Counted from the first letter of the stretch, positions 36,480 through 46,650 are shown. The stretch: 64,000 nt of DNA from Bacteroidota bacterium (GCA_016711825.1 JADJSG010000004.1:124001-188000), one strand, 5' to 3'. Numbers and translations are program-made. Notes: a model not told the origin generated them from the letters alone.

Positions 36480-37847
36480 TTAACGAGCCAATGATCTGTT
36501 TTCGTCACCTGTTTCATAGGGTAAATAAGTTACTATAAACTGAAACATTTCATCTGTGGTACGCATACTTCCATTATTGTCGCGTACTTCACGTGGCGGA
36601 TGATGAGGGTTAAATGGATTGTTGCTGGTATTGTCAAACACCCCTTCTACCACTATAGTACTTCCTGCGGGTATTTTGAGCATCTTTTTAAAAGTATAAA
36701 AAAACTGCCAGTTAAAATCCCATCGGGGAATATGTATTAATCTGATGGTATCTTGTTGTGGGGTGAGGGCATAGGCTTTGAAACTCTTTCCTAATAAATG
36801 CATATGAGGATTCACAGTCAAAATAGAAATATCTTTATCGATGGTATATTTGCTTGTATAAGAAGTTATTTTGTCAGGAGGAATAATGAGTGCAGGTTCA
36901 ATTTTTGAAACGCCTAAGGTACCCATTTGAAATTCTTTTAATGGGCGGTAAGGTATGTTTTTTGCAAAAAATATATTGATATACGAACTGTCCCAGGTGT
37001 TGATTTCACTTGGCCCATAATGTAAATCAGCTAATAAAAAAGCATTTTTTTTATTTGCTTTCCACCCCCCAATGCCATCAGGGTATTGCTGTGCAATCAC
37101 ACCAGGAAGATAATTGACAATAGATTTTATTAAAGTAGGGTATGATTCATCGTCGTGTAAGACCCCGATTTTTTTATACGCCATTTGTATCGTACTATCG
37201 AGTTTCATATCACTCACCCATTCGCCATCAAAGACATTTTGTTTTTTATCAAAATCAAATCGAACCATATCGCCATTTACATGATGTACCACCCTTGTAT
37301 TGCCAGGTACAAATTCAACAGCACGTATGAGGGTATCATTAGCTAATTCATAAGGAACTTTAATCAACAAAAAACGATCCCTAAAATTGCCTTCTAATGC
37401 AATTGGTTTTACAGCAATTCTTTTATCGGGTTCTCCTAACATAGAGCCATTGCCAAAAGTAGGCAAAGGGGGTATTTTACTGCTATCCCCCATAGGGCAT
37501 TTTAAACTTACCCAGGTTTCGAGCAATTTTTTTTCATCACGGCTTAATACCTGCTCATTTACAAAATGAGTATAATCGGCATCTGCTGGCCAGGGAGGCA
37601 TTTGGTTATTGCGAACAACATATAATATTTTTTCTGCATTGGAGGCCACTTGCTGATAATTGGTAAAATTATAATGTCCGGGCTGAGTAGGACGATGACA
37701 AGGGGTACAATATTTATAGATGATAGGTGCAATATCTTTTGCATAAGTAGGTTGCTTGGCATCATCTGTACATGCCAACAACAATAAAAAGGTGTAAAAA
37801 AACACCATGATTAGCATCCATGAAATATTAAATTGTTTAGCTACCAT
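36480..37847 (-). CDS. Cytochrome c / copper type II monooxygenase-like lipoprotein
   Basis: 455 residues. Signal peptide with lipobox LLLLAC (Cys26). A cytochrome c-like domain follows, with heme motif CTPCH (47-51) and a likely axial Met in NNQMPPWPAD. The rest looks like the copper type II ascorbate-dependent monooxygenase (PHM/DBH-like) fold: RVVHHVNGDM, NPHMHLLGKSFKAYA (HxH copper ligands) and TTDEMFQF (Met ligand). Heme and copper domains in one lipoprotein suggest an oxidative enzyme fed electrons through the heme; the substrate is unknown. The start overlaps the end of the yihY gene by 11 bp, suggesting translational coupling. Confidence 0.82.
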   Translation of the reverse strand: MVAKQFNISWMLIMVFFYTFLLLLACTDDAKQPTYAKDIAPIIYKYCTPCHRPTQPGHYNFTNYQQVASNAEKILYVVRNNQMPPWPADADYTHFVNEQVLSRDEKKLLETWVSLKCPMGDSSKIPPLPTFGNGSMLGEPDKRIAVKPIALEGNFRDRFLLIKVPYELANDTLIRAVEFVPGNTRVVHHVNGDMVRFDFDKKQNVFDGEWVSDMKLDSTIQMAYKKIGVLHDDESYPTLIKSIVNYLPGVIAQQYPDGIGGWKANKKNAFLLADLHYGPSEINTWDSSYINIFFAKNIPYRPLKEFQMGTLGVSKIEPALIIPPDKITSYTSKYTIDKDISILTVNPHMHLLGKSFKAYALTPQQDTIRLIHIPRWDFNWQFFYTFKKMLKIPAGSTIVVEGVFDNTSNNPFNPHHPPREVRDNNGSMRTTDEMFQFIVTYLPYETGDENRSLAR

Positions 37848-38769
37848 GAAACAAATGTTCTTTTTTATTGGCTATGATACTGGCGTTTAATTCAAACCCT
37901 ATGAGCATGATCTGTGCCATTAAATTGATCCAAACCATAAATATAATGAGGGTACCTATGGAACCATAAATTTTATTGTAGTTGACCAGATTATTAATTG
38001 CATAAAAGAATATAACCGATAAGCTAATAATTAAAAAAGTAGCAATCAGGGCTCCCGGATTGATTAGTTTAAGTCGGGTGACGGTGGCACATCCATACCG
38101 ATAAATACATGCAATCGCAAAAAGGGTGCTAAAGACAATCAATAGATAGGCTACTATTTTCAGCGCTATTGAATTGCTTAAAAAACTTAGGTGTAGAGCC
38201 TCGGCTGCCCAGGCTTGAAAAATCATAAAGCTAAGGGCAAAAATAATGGCAAAAATAAGAAGAAATGTAAGGGCCACGGCTATCATACGTTGTTTAATAG
38301 GGGTACGTTGTTTAAACCCAGGAATATTTCGGTCAAAACTTTTCATCAATCCCATCACACCATTAGAGGAGTAAAACAAGGTGAGTAGGACAGAAAAAGA
38401 AAGCAATACATTTTTTTTGTGATGGATAAAATCGCTTATCACATTGTGTATGCTTTGTTGCATTTTGGCATTTGGCGTCAATAATACCAACAAATCATTC
38501 ATCACCTGAATAATTTTATTTTCTGGTAATGGCAAAAAAGGCACCAATGAAAAAAAGAACAATAACAATGGAGGTAAAGCCATCAAAAATGAAAACGATA
38601 CAGCACTTGCTCGGGTATTGAATCGATTAGAAAATATTTGCTTTCGAAAAAAGTTCATAGAATCGAACAGGGAAACGCCTTCAAAACCGGGCAAATAAAT
38701 ACCCCTGAGCCAGGCCACTGCTGCTTGTACAGGTTTTGAATTTTTGATATATAATTCCAGACGAGTCAT
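37837..38769 (-). CDS. YihY/BrkB family inner-membrane protein
   Basis: 310 residues, about six transmembrane helices. Family marks: FFRKQIFSNRFNTRASAVSFSFLMALPPLLLFFFSLVPFLP near the start (the 'ra.aisf..l.alpPlll' segment), the YSSNGVMGLMKSFDRN stretch, and the C-terminal YGSIGTLIIFMVWINLMAQIMLIGFELNA. The function is unresolved (once wrongly called RNase BN). First gene of a two-gene unit with the cytochrome c protein. Confidence 0.9.
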   Translation of the reverse strand: MTRLELYIKNSKPVQAAVAWLRGIYLPGFEGVSLFDSMNFFRKQIFSNRFNTRASAVSFSFLMALPPLLLFFFSLVPFLPLPENKIIQVMNDLLVLLTPNAKMQQSIHNVISDFIHHKKNVLLSFSVLLTLFYSSNGVMGLMKSFDRNIPGFKQRTPIKQRMIAVALTFLLIFAIIFALSFMIFQAWAAEALHLSFLSNSIALKIVAYLLIVFSTLFAIACIYRYGCATVTRLKLINPGALIATFLIISLSVIFFYAINNLVNYNKIYGSIGTLIIFMVWINLMAQIMLIGFELNASIIANKKEHLFHGS

Positions 38770-38965
38770 AATGCACCGAAGCGCTTACTTATTTTTTTTG
38801 ATTGACGAAGATAATGAGAGTATTTATAACCACAGGAAAAAATGTACAATTGCAACCCATGGATTATGACCTTACAAACAGGGTGTTCATTCAACCCCAA
38901 TTTTGGGGAAATTTAGTAGATGTTTAGTACAAGCCATATGAACTAATACTTATACACTAAGGGTA

Positions 38966-40430
38966 TTAATCAACTATAAACCTCTTTGTTTGATCACCGC
39001 ATTTAATATAATACATACCCTTAGGATAATTTCTCACATCAATCACATCATCATTTGTAGTCAAAATAAGTAGACCAATTGCATTATACAATGTCTTTTT
39101 TTTCATAGTGGCATTATCAATTTTCAATTTGTTGCTCACAGGGTTAGGGTAAACATTGAATGTGCTATGATTTATGGTAATATCCTGATTGGAAAGTGGC
39201 CAGCACTCCTGCGCACCTAAACTATAATTAGGCATACAAGGGGGCGTAGTTGCAATAGCATAAATTCCCAAGCTATCAAGCCGTAAACATCGAGGGCAAA
39301 AATTACAACCTGCTCCTTTTGCGTCAGGATTATCTATACGACTCATTTGTTTACTTGTTCCCCCAAAATTTCCAATATACAATTTCCCATCACCCCCATA
39401 ATATGATGCCTCATAATGTGTAAATTGCATGAAGGTAGTATCCATACCCGCTACATGATACCAACTACTATCAGCAAAATCAAATTGCCAGATATTAAAC
39501 TGTCCTATTACATACAAAAATTTATTGTTTGGTGAATAAGCTAAACCCTTAGTTAGTCTTTCACTATCACTTGGTGCATTTGGGTTATATTGAGGAGCTT
39601 TAGGCATTGTAATTACTTTAGGATTAGAAAGTATACCATAGCACCTGTCAAAGTCGGCAAGGAATATCTTGCCTGTCCAGATACCACTTGCATCACAGCT
39701 TGTTGCGTATTTATCTCCCTGCAAATTAAAAGTACTTTGTCCGTATATATCCCAGGTACCCCACAACGGTTCAATAAATTCCTGATAACCCATATTGTAA
39801 ACTGAGTCTTGTGTAAATAAAAACTTATACACTGTATTGCTATCCCCGCCTTGTTTTAATAACCACCAGTCTTTACCATTTGCATGTCTGCAAGCCATCA
39901 TTTGTGTTTTTCGGAACTGCCCATTCATCGCAAATGGTATCATCCTTTTTACTACTTTACCTGCGCCACCATTTGCATTCATATCAATTACGCTATATAG
40001 CATTACATCATTATGACATGAAAAGCATAGATTACCTTCGCTGTTTGCTGGCGTAACAAAATAATACTTATTGCTATCCATCGGCAGGAAAATACTGGAT
40101 TGTGATAATAAACTTTCTCCTGAATATTGATTATAATAACTAGTTGGCACTATAGTATCCCCATCATCTAAATAGTTTCCTGTACTATCAAAGATATTGA
40201 ATCCATTACTATATAATATCAAATTTCCATTCGTATCACAAATACTGGAACTACCTGCATCAAAATCAGCTCCGTTACAGCATATATCTCATTAATAAAT
40301 TATTACCCTCAAAAATAACTCTAGCTCCCCAACCTGTCATCCATTCATTACCAAGTTTAGATTGAGCAACAATGCTACTGCAAACAATTGTTTGCAGTAG
40401 CATTAATATTAAAATCACTTTTTTTGTCAT
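38966..40430 (-). pseudogene. Secreted T9SS protein, N-terminus frameshifted
   Basis: The main open frame (40222 to 38966, 418 residues) lacks a signal peptide. A signal peptide is found in another frame starting at ATG 40430 (MTKKVILILMLLQTIVCSSIVAQ, then SKLGNEWMTGWGARVIFEGNN), reaching TAA at 40275. The main frame continues upstream as NGADFDAGSSSICDTNGNLILYSNG, so one frameshift lies at about 40275-40290. Downstream: a propeller-like region (about 100-330), a cysteine cluster CNFCPRC, and a type A sorting tail (FNVYPNPVSNKLKI, then GMYYIKCGDQTKRFIVD). The break is not in a homopolymer. The signal-peptide region contains a 34-bp perfect palindrome. Confidence 0.75.
40371..40404. repeat. 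34-bp perfect palindrome inside signal-peptide coding sequence
   Basis: Each 17-bp arm (AATGCTACTGCAAACAA) is the exact reverse complement of the other, with no spacer. It covers codons 9-20 of the frameshifted T9SS gene. RNA from either strand could fold into a long hairpin close to the start codon. It lies about 100 bp from REP-like hairpins and a RAYT gene. Confidence 0.9.
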
Positions 40431-40505
40431 TACTATTGTATTAATAGTTTGCCTGTTATTTGTTGCCTATTATTCACAAGATACTTATATGTATATAACC
40501 AAGTT

Positions 40506-40529
40506 CTTCGAAGCGTCCTCGCTTCGAAG
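40506..40529. repeat. REP-like hairpin downstream of the RAYT gene
   Basis: Perfect 10-bp inverted repeat CTTCGAAGCG / CGCTTCGAAG with a 4-nt loop TCCT, 35 bp beyond the stop of the RAYT gene. The GAAGCG-N4-CGCTTC core resembles the hairpin on the other side of the gene. Confidence 0.75.
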
Positions 40530-40563
40530 CTGTATTCTTTTGCTTTCAGCAAACTTATCGAAA

Positions 40564-41121
40564 TCACCATAAAAAATCGACATTAAATACACTCTTTTTA
40601 TTGGCATAATTTGTTGCGCTACTATAAATATAATCAATTCCTTCAAATACAATACCTGCCCTTACAGGATTTTCATGTATATATTGCAACTTTTGATAAA
40701 AGAAATCTTGTGAAAATATTTCTTCAGGATGGTTATCATTCGTCCATATTTTGTATTGCTTATTAGCAACTGTTTGACGTGCATAAAAACTAAACATGTA
40801 TAATAACCACTCTCGTCTGCTTTCTGGAGTTTCATTAATAATCTTGATAAACGATTTACTTGTATATGTTTTAAAATCTCTTATAACATCACTTAGATTA
40901 TTGTTTTTAGCTGTCCATATTGTATGTACATGGTTTGTCATTATAACAAATGCATGAATACAAAGATTCTTAATCTTTTGACAATGCGCAAAACTTTCAA
41001 TTATCAAATCCTTGTATATTTTTCTACTAAACAAATCAACCCAACCTTCAATGGAAAAGGTTAAATAATGTGTTGCACTTTGATTTCTGATTTGATAGCC
41101 ATCGGCAAATTCGTAACTCAT
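40564..41121 (-). CDS. REP-associated tyrosine transposase (RAYT, IS200-like Y1)
   Basis: 185 residues. A single HUH-endonuclease domain: NHVHTIW with the metal-binding His64 and His66, an N-terminal HYLTFSIEGWVDLF strand, and the RAYT-typical YIHENPVRAGIV (about 148-159), whose tyrosine region follows the pattern of the family. RAYTs process REP hairpins as single-stranded DNA and are usually single-copy and domesticated rather than mobile. Hairpins on both sides (40506-40529, 41185-41210) with a shared GAAGC core support this class. Full length, apparently intact. Confidence 0.88.
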   Translation of the reverse strand: MSYEFADGYQIRNQSATHYLTFSIEGWVDLFSRKIYKDLIIESFAHCQKIKNLCIHAFVIMTNHVHTIWTAKNNNLSDVIRDFKTYTSKSFIKIINETPESRREWLLYMFSFYARQTVANKQYKIWTNDNHPEEIFSQDFFYQKLQYIHENPVRAGIVFEGIDYIYSSATNYANKKSVFNVDFLW

Positions 41122-41161
41122 GTCGCAAATCTAATATTTTAATAATATTCAATACGTCAAG

Positions 41162-41210
41162 GTTGCGACACGCAACAGAATAAGTCTGCGAAGCAAATAT
41201 GCTTCACAGA
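41162..41210. repeat. Paired REP-like hairpins upstream of the RAYT gene
   Basis: Two hairpins: GTTGCG-aca-CGCAAC at 41162-41176, and at 41185-41210 a stem TCTG(c)GAAGCA-aata-TGCTTC(a)CAGA with one mismatch. The second has the same GAAGC / GCTTC core and tetraloop spacing as the downstream hairpin. Confidence 0.65.
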
Positions 41211-41393
41211 ACTAACACGCTTACGATAACTGGGGGCAACCATTTAGCAGAATAAAATTTAACTATACTTATTCATGTTTACCATATTGGTTAATTGTAA
41301 TATGATAAATCTCATACGACATAGTAAATAAAGCGTTGTAAATTTGAAAAGATACTCAACATAAAAAAATTAAATCAATAAATATTAAAACCA

Positions 41394-42161
41394 ATGAAAA
41401 AATTAGCAAACAAAGTGGCCCTTATTACAGGCGCAGGTGCAGGCATGGGAAAAGCCATCGTTCAGTTATTTGCCGCAGAAGGCAGTAAAATTATCGCAAC
41501 TGACATCAACGCTGAAAGACTTGACGAACTTTCAGTTGAAGTAAAAAAGAATGGTGGAGAAATTACGACCCTTGTTGCTGATATGGCACTTGAAACCGAT
41601 ATAGAAAACATGATACAATTGGCCGTTCAAACGTATGGCACTTTAGACATCCTGGTAAACAATGCAGGTATCATGGATCATTTTCAACCGGTGGGCGAAT
41701 TAGAAAACAGCATGTGGGAAAAAGTTATGAAAGTGAACCTGGAAGGTCCTTTTAAAGCGATGCGAAGTGCTGTGAAAATATTTTTAAAAAACGGTACAGG
41801 CAATATTATTAATATTTGCTCTATTGGAGGTATTAAAGGAGGTGTAGCAGGCGCTGCTTATACAACAAGTAAACATGCACTGATTGGCTTAACAAAAAAC
41901 ACAGGTTACATGTATTCAAAATCAGGAATCCGATGCAATGCCATAGCACCTGGTGGTGTCAATACAAGTATCGGTGATACCATCGACATGTCTAAAATTA
42001 CCCCATTGGTCAACGATCGAATTATGAGTGGCATGGCCTTGAATCCAAGAATGGGCGAAGCATCGGAAATCGCAAACGCGGCATTGTTTTTAGCGAGTGA
42101 TGATGCAAGTTTTGTGAATGCCCAGGTATTGGTTGTAGATGGAGGCTGGAGTGCTTATTAA
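41394..42161 (+). CDS. SDR family oxidoreductase
   Basis: 255 residues, classical short-chain dehydrogenase. The coenzyme motif TGAGAGMGKAI starts at residue 12, NNAG is at 89-92, and the catalytic Ser143, Tyr156 and Lys160 are in ICSIGG and AAYTTSK. APGGVNT and the VDGG end (VLVVDGGWSAY) complete the fold. The acidic Asp37 after the second strand (ATDIN) suggests NAD rather than NADP. Substrate unknown. Single gene with its own terminator. Confidence 0.9.
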   Translation: MKKLANKVALITGAGAGMGKAIVQLFAAEGSKIIATDINAERLDELSVEVKKNGGEITTLVADMALETDIENMIQLAVQTYGTLDILVNNAGIMDHFQPVGELENSMWEKVMKVNLEGPFKAMRSAVKIFLKNGTGNIINICSIGGIKGGVAGAAYTTSKHALIGLTKNTGYMYSKSGIRCNAIAPGGVNTSIGDTIDMSKITPLVNDRIMSGMALNPRMGEASEIANAALFLASDDASFVNAQVLVVDGGWSAY

Positions 42162-42182
42162 TCCGTATCAAATGTCTTTAAT

Positions 42183-42226
42183 AACAATAGCCATCTGGTA
42201 AACAAATCGGTGGCTATTGCTTTTTC
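42183..42226 (+). terminator. Rho-independent terminator after the SDR gene
   Basis: Stem CAATAGCCA / TGGCTATTG (9 bp, loop of about 17 nt) followed by CTTTTTC. It overlaps the end of the convergent minus-strand gene by about 13 bp. Confidence 0.65.
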
Positions 42227-45200
42227 AACATGATAAAGTCAATATTCTTTTCATGTACCAAAGCATTATATTGTTTGATTTCGTTTTGGTAAAGCGTTTT
42301 AAATTGTTCGATTTCAAGATCAATTAAATGGGCAATGTCTTGGTAGGCTACTCTGCTTTGGGTTGTTGGTGCTGTATGCTGGTTCACTGCATCAAAAATG
42401 CCCACTAATTTATCGTTCAATTTAATGGGATAATTCAACACATCCTGTTCGCTTTTGGCTTTGGTTTGATACAGATTCCCTTCTATCACTGCTATTTTGG
42501 TGAGTATTTTTTTACCCAAACTATCTAAGGTTGCCGGATAATCATTTCCTAAACGATCTTTTAATGTGTTGATTTGGGCACGTGTTGTACGAATATCTTT
42601 AATGGTTTGCTGGGTTTCTTCAAACTTATTTTTGATGATATTTAAAAAATCGAATTGTGCCTGATAGTCATTTTCGCTTGCAGCATAATTTGGATCTTTA
42701 CGTATTTCAAAGGGTATACTCACTGAATCATTCGATCGTTTAAAAATAGCCGTATACTTTCCAGGAGGTACTTTATATTCACCTACATTGCCATTCCACA
42801 TGATCATATCATCTATTTTATCAACTCCTTTCACCTGCATATTCCAAACAAATTGATTCATGCCAGATTCTATACTAATTTGATCTTCTTTATCTTTCGA
42901 TTTGCTGCTGTAAGTACGCAATGGTTTTTGGTTTGCATCTAATAACTGAATCTGCAAAGTGGTTGTATCATCCCATGGTTTGACCCAATAATGAAACACC
43001 ACACCATTGGGTGGATTCATGCCTTCATTACGAACTTGCTTGTTTTGGTACCCATTGGTGCTATAGGAAACGCGTGGGTTAAATACATGAAATGCTTGAT
43101 GAAGAGGGTCCTTTTTTAATTGATGTATAAATGTCAAATCATCTAAAATCCAAAATGACCTTCCCTGGGTCGCCACTATCAAATCATTTTCTTTGATGGC
43201 CAAATCAGTGATTGGCACAATAGGTAAATTTAATTGAAAGGGTTCCCAATTTTCACCATCATCAAAACTGATATACATTCCCTGCTCGGTACCTGCATAT
43301 AATATTCCTTTAACTACAGGATCTGCCCTCAGGCAACGTGTGAAATGATGATCGGGAATACCGGTTGTGATTTTTTGCCAGGTGCGTCCATAATTGTTTG
43401 TTTTGTAAATATAAGGATGCTCATCATCCAGTTTATAACGTGTACCTACAATATAACAAGTGCCCCCATCAAAAGGGTCTGCTTCAATACAGTTGATCAT
43501 GGTATATTCGGGCATTTTGTTTGGGGTTACATTTTGCCAATTTTTGCCTCCATCTCTTGTAACATGTACGAGACCATCATCACTTCCACACCAGATGAGG
43601 TCTTTTTCTACAGGGCTTTCTACTGCTGCAAATATTGTACAGTAATACTCTACGCTTGTATTGTCTTTGGTAATAACACCGCCACTTGCTTGTTGTTTTG
43701 ATTTGTCATTGGTGGTTAAATCAGGTGAAATGGCTGTCCAGCTTTGTCCTTCATTTTCAGTCATAAATAACTGGTTGCCTGCTGCATATAATCGTTTCGG
43801 ATTGTGGGGTGAAAAAAAGATAGGAAAATTCCATTGAAAACGATATTTCAATGAGTCAGCACCTTCTCCGATCGGGCTCACAGGATACACACTGATGGTT
43901 CTATTCTCGTTTGTTTTATGATTTAGCCTTGAAAGATAGCCCCCATAATTGCCTCCATACACTATTTCATCATTGGTTGGATCTGCTACGATATGTCCAC
44001 TTTCAAATCCTGCACTGCTGCCCCAGTCTTGATTGCCAATACTTCCATGATAAGTTCTGCTCAAAATGCGTACACTTGAATTGTCTTGTTGACAACCCAG
44101 CACCCTATAAGGAAAATGATTATCTGTAGTGACTCTATAAAATTGTGCGGTGGGCTGATTGTGATAAGTACTCCAATGCCCGCCCCCATCAAAAGAAATT
44201 TGCGCACCCCCATCATCGGCAATAATCATGCGTTGTCCGTCTTCAGGGTCAATCCATAAATTATGATGATCGCCATGTGGGGTGTGAATTGTTTGAAATG
44301 TTTTCCCCCCATCGGTGCTTTTATAAAAAGACACATTGCATACATAAACAATATTTTCATTTTTAGGATCTACAAATACTTTATTGAAATACCATCCTCG
44401 TTGACGAATTTTGCTTTCGTCATTTTGTTTCATCCAAGTATCTCCAGCATCATTACTTACATATAATCCTCCAGATTTACTTTCTACAATCGCATACAGC
44501 TTTTCGGTATTGGATGGCGCTATGGCGATGCCGATATTTCCTAATGTATCCTTAGGGAAGCCTTTATTTGTTGAGATATTTTTCCATGTATTGCCCCCAT
44601 CGGTGCTTTTCCAAATGCCACTTCCTTCTCCCCCACTTTCCATGCTGTAAGGGGTGCGTTTTACACGCCAGCTACTTACATACAAGATATCGGGATTGGT
44701 TGCATCCATTGCCATATCAATAGCACCTACTTCATCATTGATAAACAATATCTTTTTCCATGTAAGACCTCCATTGCTGGTTTTATAAACCCCTCTCTCT
44801 TCATTTGGGCCAAATAAATGACCCGTTGCTGTACAATAAACAATCTCTGGATTTTTAGGATGAAAAAAAATCTTAGTGATATGTCTTGTATCATCAAGAC
44901 CAACAAATTGCCAATGTTTGCCCCCGTCTGTTGATTTCCACATGCCACGTCCTTCACTTACATTGCCTCTCAACGTATTTTCCCCCAAAATATTTATCAG
45001 ATATATTTGACCAATTACTCCCGCCGTCTTTTGTTTGCCAAACTCCACCACCTGTAGCTCCCATATAAAAAACTTGTTTGTTTTTATAATCTCCACATAC
45101 ACCACTCGCCCTGCCACCTCTGAAAGGACCAATATTTCGATATTGATATTTGGTAAAGAGCAGCGAATCCATAGGATATTTACTTTGTGCCTCTGCCACA

Positions 45201-45241
45201 AACGTGTAACTTAACAAGAGAAGTATGAGCCATTTTTTCAT
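42214..45241 (-). pseudogene. Secreted VPS10/BNR-type beta-propeller protein, disrupted near the N-terminus
   Basis: The signal peptide (MKKWLILLLLSYTFVAEAQ) and first blade are in one frame from ATG 45241 (YRNIGPFRGGRASGVCGDY, WQTKDGGSNWSNISDKYFGG) and reach a stop at 44954. The remaining ~900 residues are in another frame from about 44985 (GENTLRGNVSEGRGMWKSTDGGKHW onward). The change falls at a G5 run (44982-44986 on the plus strand as C). Related proteins have about 20 residues (GSIGAVAV...YVGTG-like) between these two parts, so a deletion of roughly 60 bp plus a frame change seems to have occurred. The body has many STDGGxxW (BNR) blades and a C-terminal helical part. Probably an extracellular or periplasmic propeller of unknown substrate. 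Confidence 0.8.
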
Positions 45242-45389
45242 CCCGTGAAAATACGATATTACCCTTTACAATCAAAACAGCTTTAGGTATGTCTTTTGCC
45301 ACGTATCGCAATCATGTAGTGTATGTTTGTTCATTAGTAAGGTCAGCATCAGTCTAAAGCACTATTCATAAATGTTTCGTATCAATGAT

Positions 45390-45397
45390 TATATTTG
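45390..45397 (+). promoter_or_regulatory. Bacteroidota -7 promoter box for queA
   Basis: TATATTTG followed by CCC, 15 bp before the queA ATG at 45413; the transcript leader would be only about 10 nt. Confidence 0.55.
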
Positions 45398-45412
45398 CCC
45401 AATCACTTCAGC

Positions 45413-46650
45413 ATGATGGATCCACGAAACTTATTAATACAAGAATATGATTATGATTTACCTGAAACAAGTATTGCACGTTATCCTTTAACAAACAGGG
45501 AATCAAGTAAGCTTTTGATTTATAAAAAAGAGTCCATTCAGGAAGATGAATATGCAAATATCCATAAACATTTACCTAAAGATAGTTTGTTGATATTTAA
45601 CAACACAAAAGTGGTGGCAGCTCGCTTATTATTTACCAAAATGACTGGGGGCGCTATAGAATTATTTTGTTTGGAACCCTCGGAGCAATATGGTGATATC
45701 ACAAATGCCATGATACAAAAAAAGAAAGTGATATGGCATTGTTTAGTAGGGGGTGCAAAGAAATGGAAAAGGGCGAAGTATTGGTAAAACAAATAGATAC
45801 AAGCAATCCTTCAATGACACTTTCGGCAAAGATGATAGAGAAAAAATCGGATTCTTATGTAATCGAATTAAGCTGGAATATAGAAAACCAACGTTTTGCT
45901 GATATCCTACATTTGGCGGGTGAAATACCCTTACCTCCTTATTTAAACAGAAAAGCGGAAGACACTGATACCGAAAGATACCAAACAGTATATGCGCAAC
46001 ATGATGGTTCGGTGGCAGCACCCACAGCGGGGTTACATTTTACGGATGCCTTGTTACAGAAATTAAAAAAGGAGGGTATTCATCAAGCATTTGTAACACT
46101 TCATGTAGGGGCAGGTACTTTTAAACCTGTTAAAAGTGAAACTTTAGGTGATCATGAAATGCATGCTGAATATATCGATGTACCATCATCCCTAATTCAG
46201 CAATTGCTTGATCAAAGCGGCAAAGCCATTATTCCCGTTGGCACTACCAGCTTTAGAACTATTGAAACCTGTTATTGGATGGGTGTGAAAGCCACTTTAG
46301 ATGCTGATGCCAGCATACAGGCCCTTGAAATTAAACAATGGGATGTGTATACTTTACCGCAAGACATTTCAGTTCAAACTGCTTTGCAGGCCTTATTATT
46401 ATGGATGCAACGCCAACAAACCATGCGAATCGTTTGCAAAACGCAATTACTGGTGACACCTGCATATACCATACGAGTTGCAGATGCTATCATTACCAAT
46501 TTTCATCAACCAAAATCTACTTTATTGTTATTGATTGCCTCCTTTGTAGGCACACAATGGAAAACGATTTATCAATATGCATTACAACATCAATTTCGAT
46601 TTTTAAGTTACGGTGATGGGTGTTTGTTGTGGAAGAGAAAAGAGATATGA
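45413..46650 (+). pseudogene. queA: tRNA preQ1(34) S-adenosylmethionine ribosyltransferase-isomerase, one frameshift
   Basis: Inserts the epoxycyclopentane precursor of queuosine into tRNA. The N-terminal part (MMDPRNLLIQEYDYDLPETSIARYP, FNNTKVVAARL) runs in one frame to a stop at 45785. The rest is in the next frame (KGEVLVKQ..., then GEIPLPPYLNR, ERYQTVYAQHDGSVAAPTAGLHFT, THVGAGTFKPV-like LHVGAGTFKPV, ITNFHQPKSTLLLLIASF). Adding one A to the A4 run at 45767-45770 joins them as GGAKKWKKGEVLVKQ, restoring a ~412-residue protein with all family motifs. ATG 45413 or 45416. Sequencing error or recent inactivation cannot be separated here. Confidence 0.9.

Noticed and set aside
40500..41215. Hairpins around the RAYT as a CRISPR array
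   Set aside because: Only two or three different hairpins, no regular spacers, no cas genes.
45767..45785. Programmed frameshift in queA
   Set aside because: The A4 run lacks a slippery heptamer with a downstream structure, and QueA is not known to be recoded; error or mutation is simpler.
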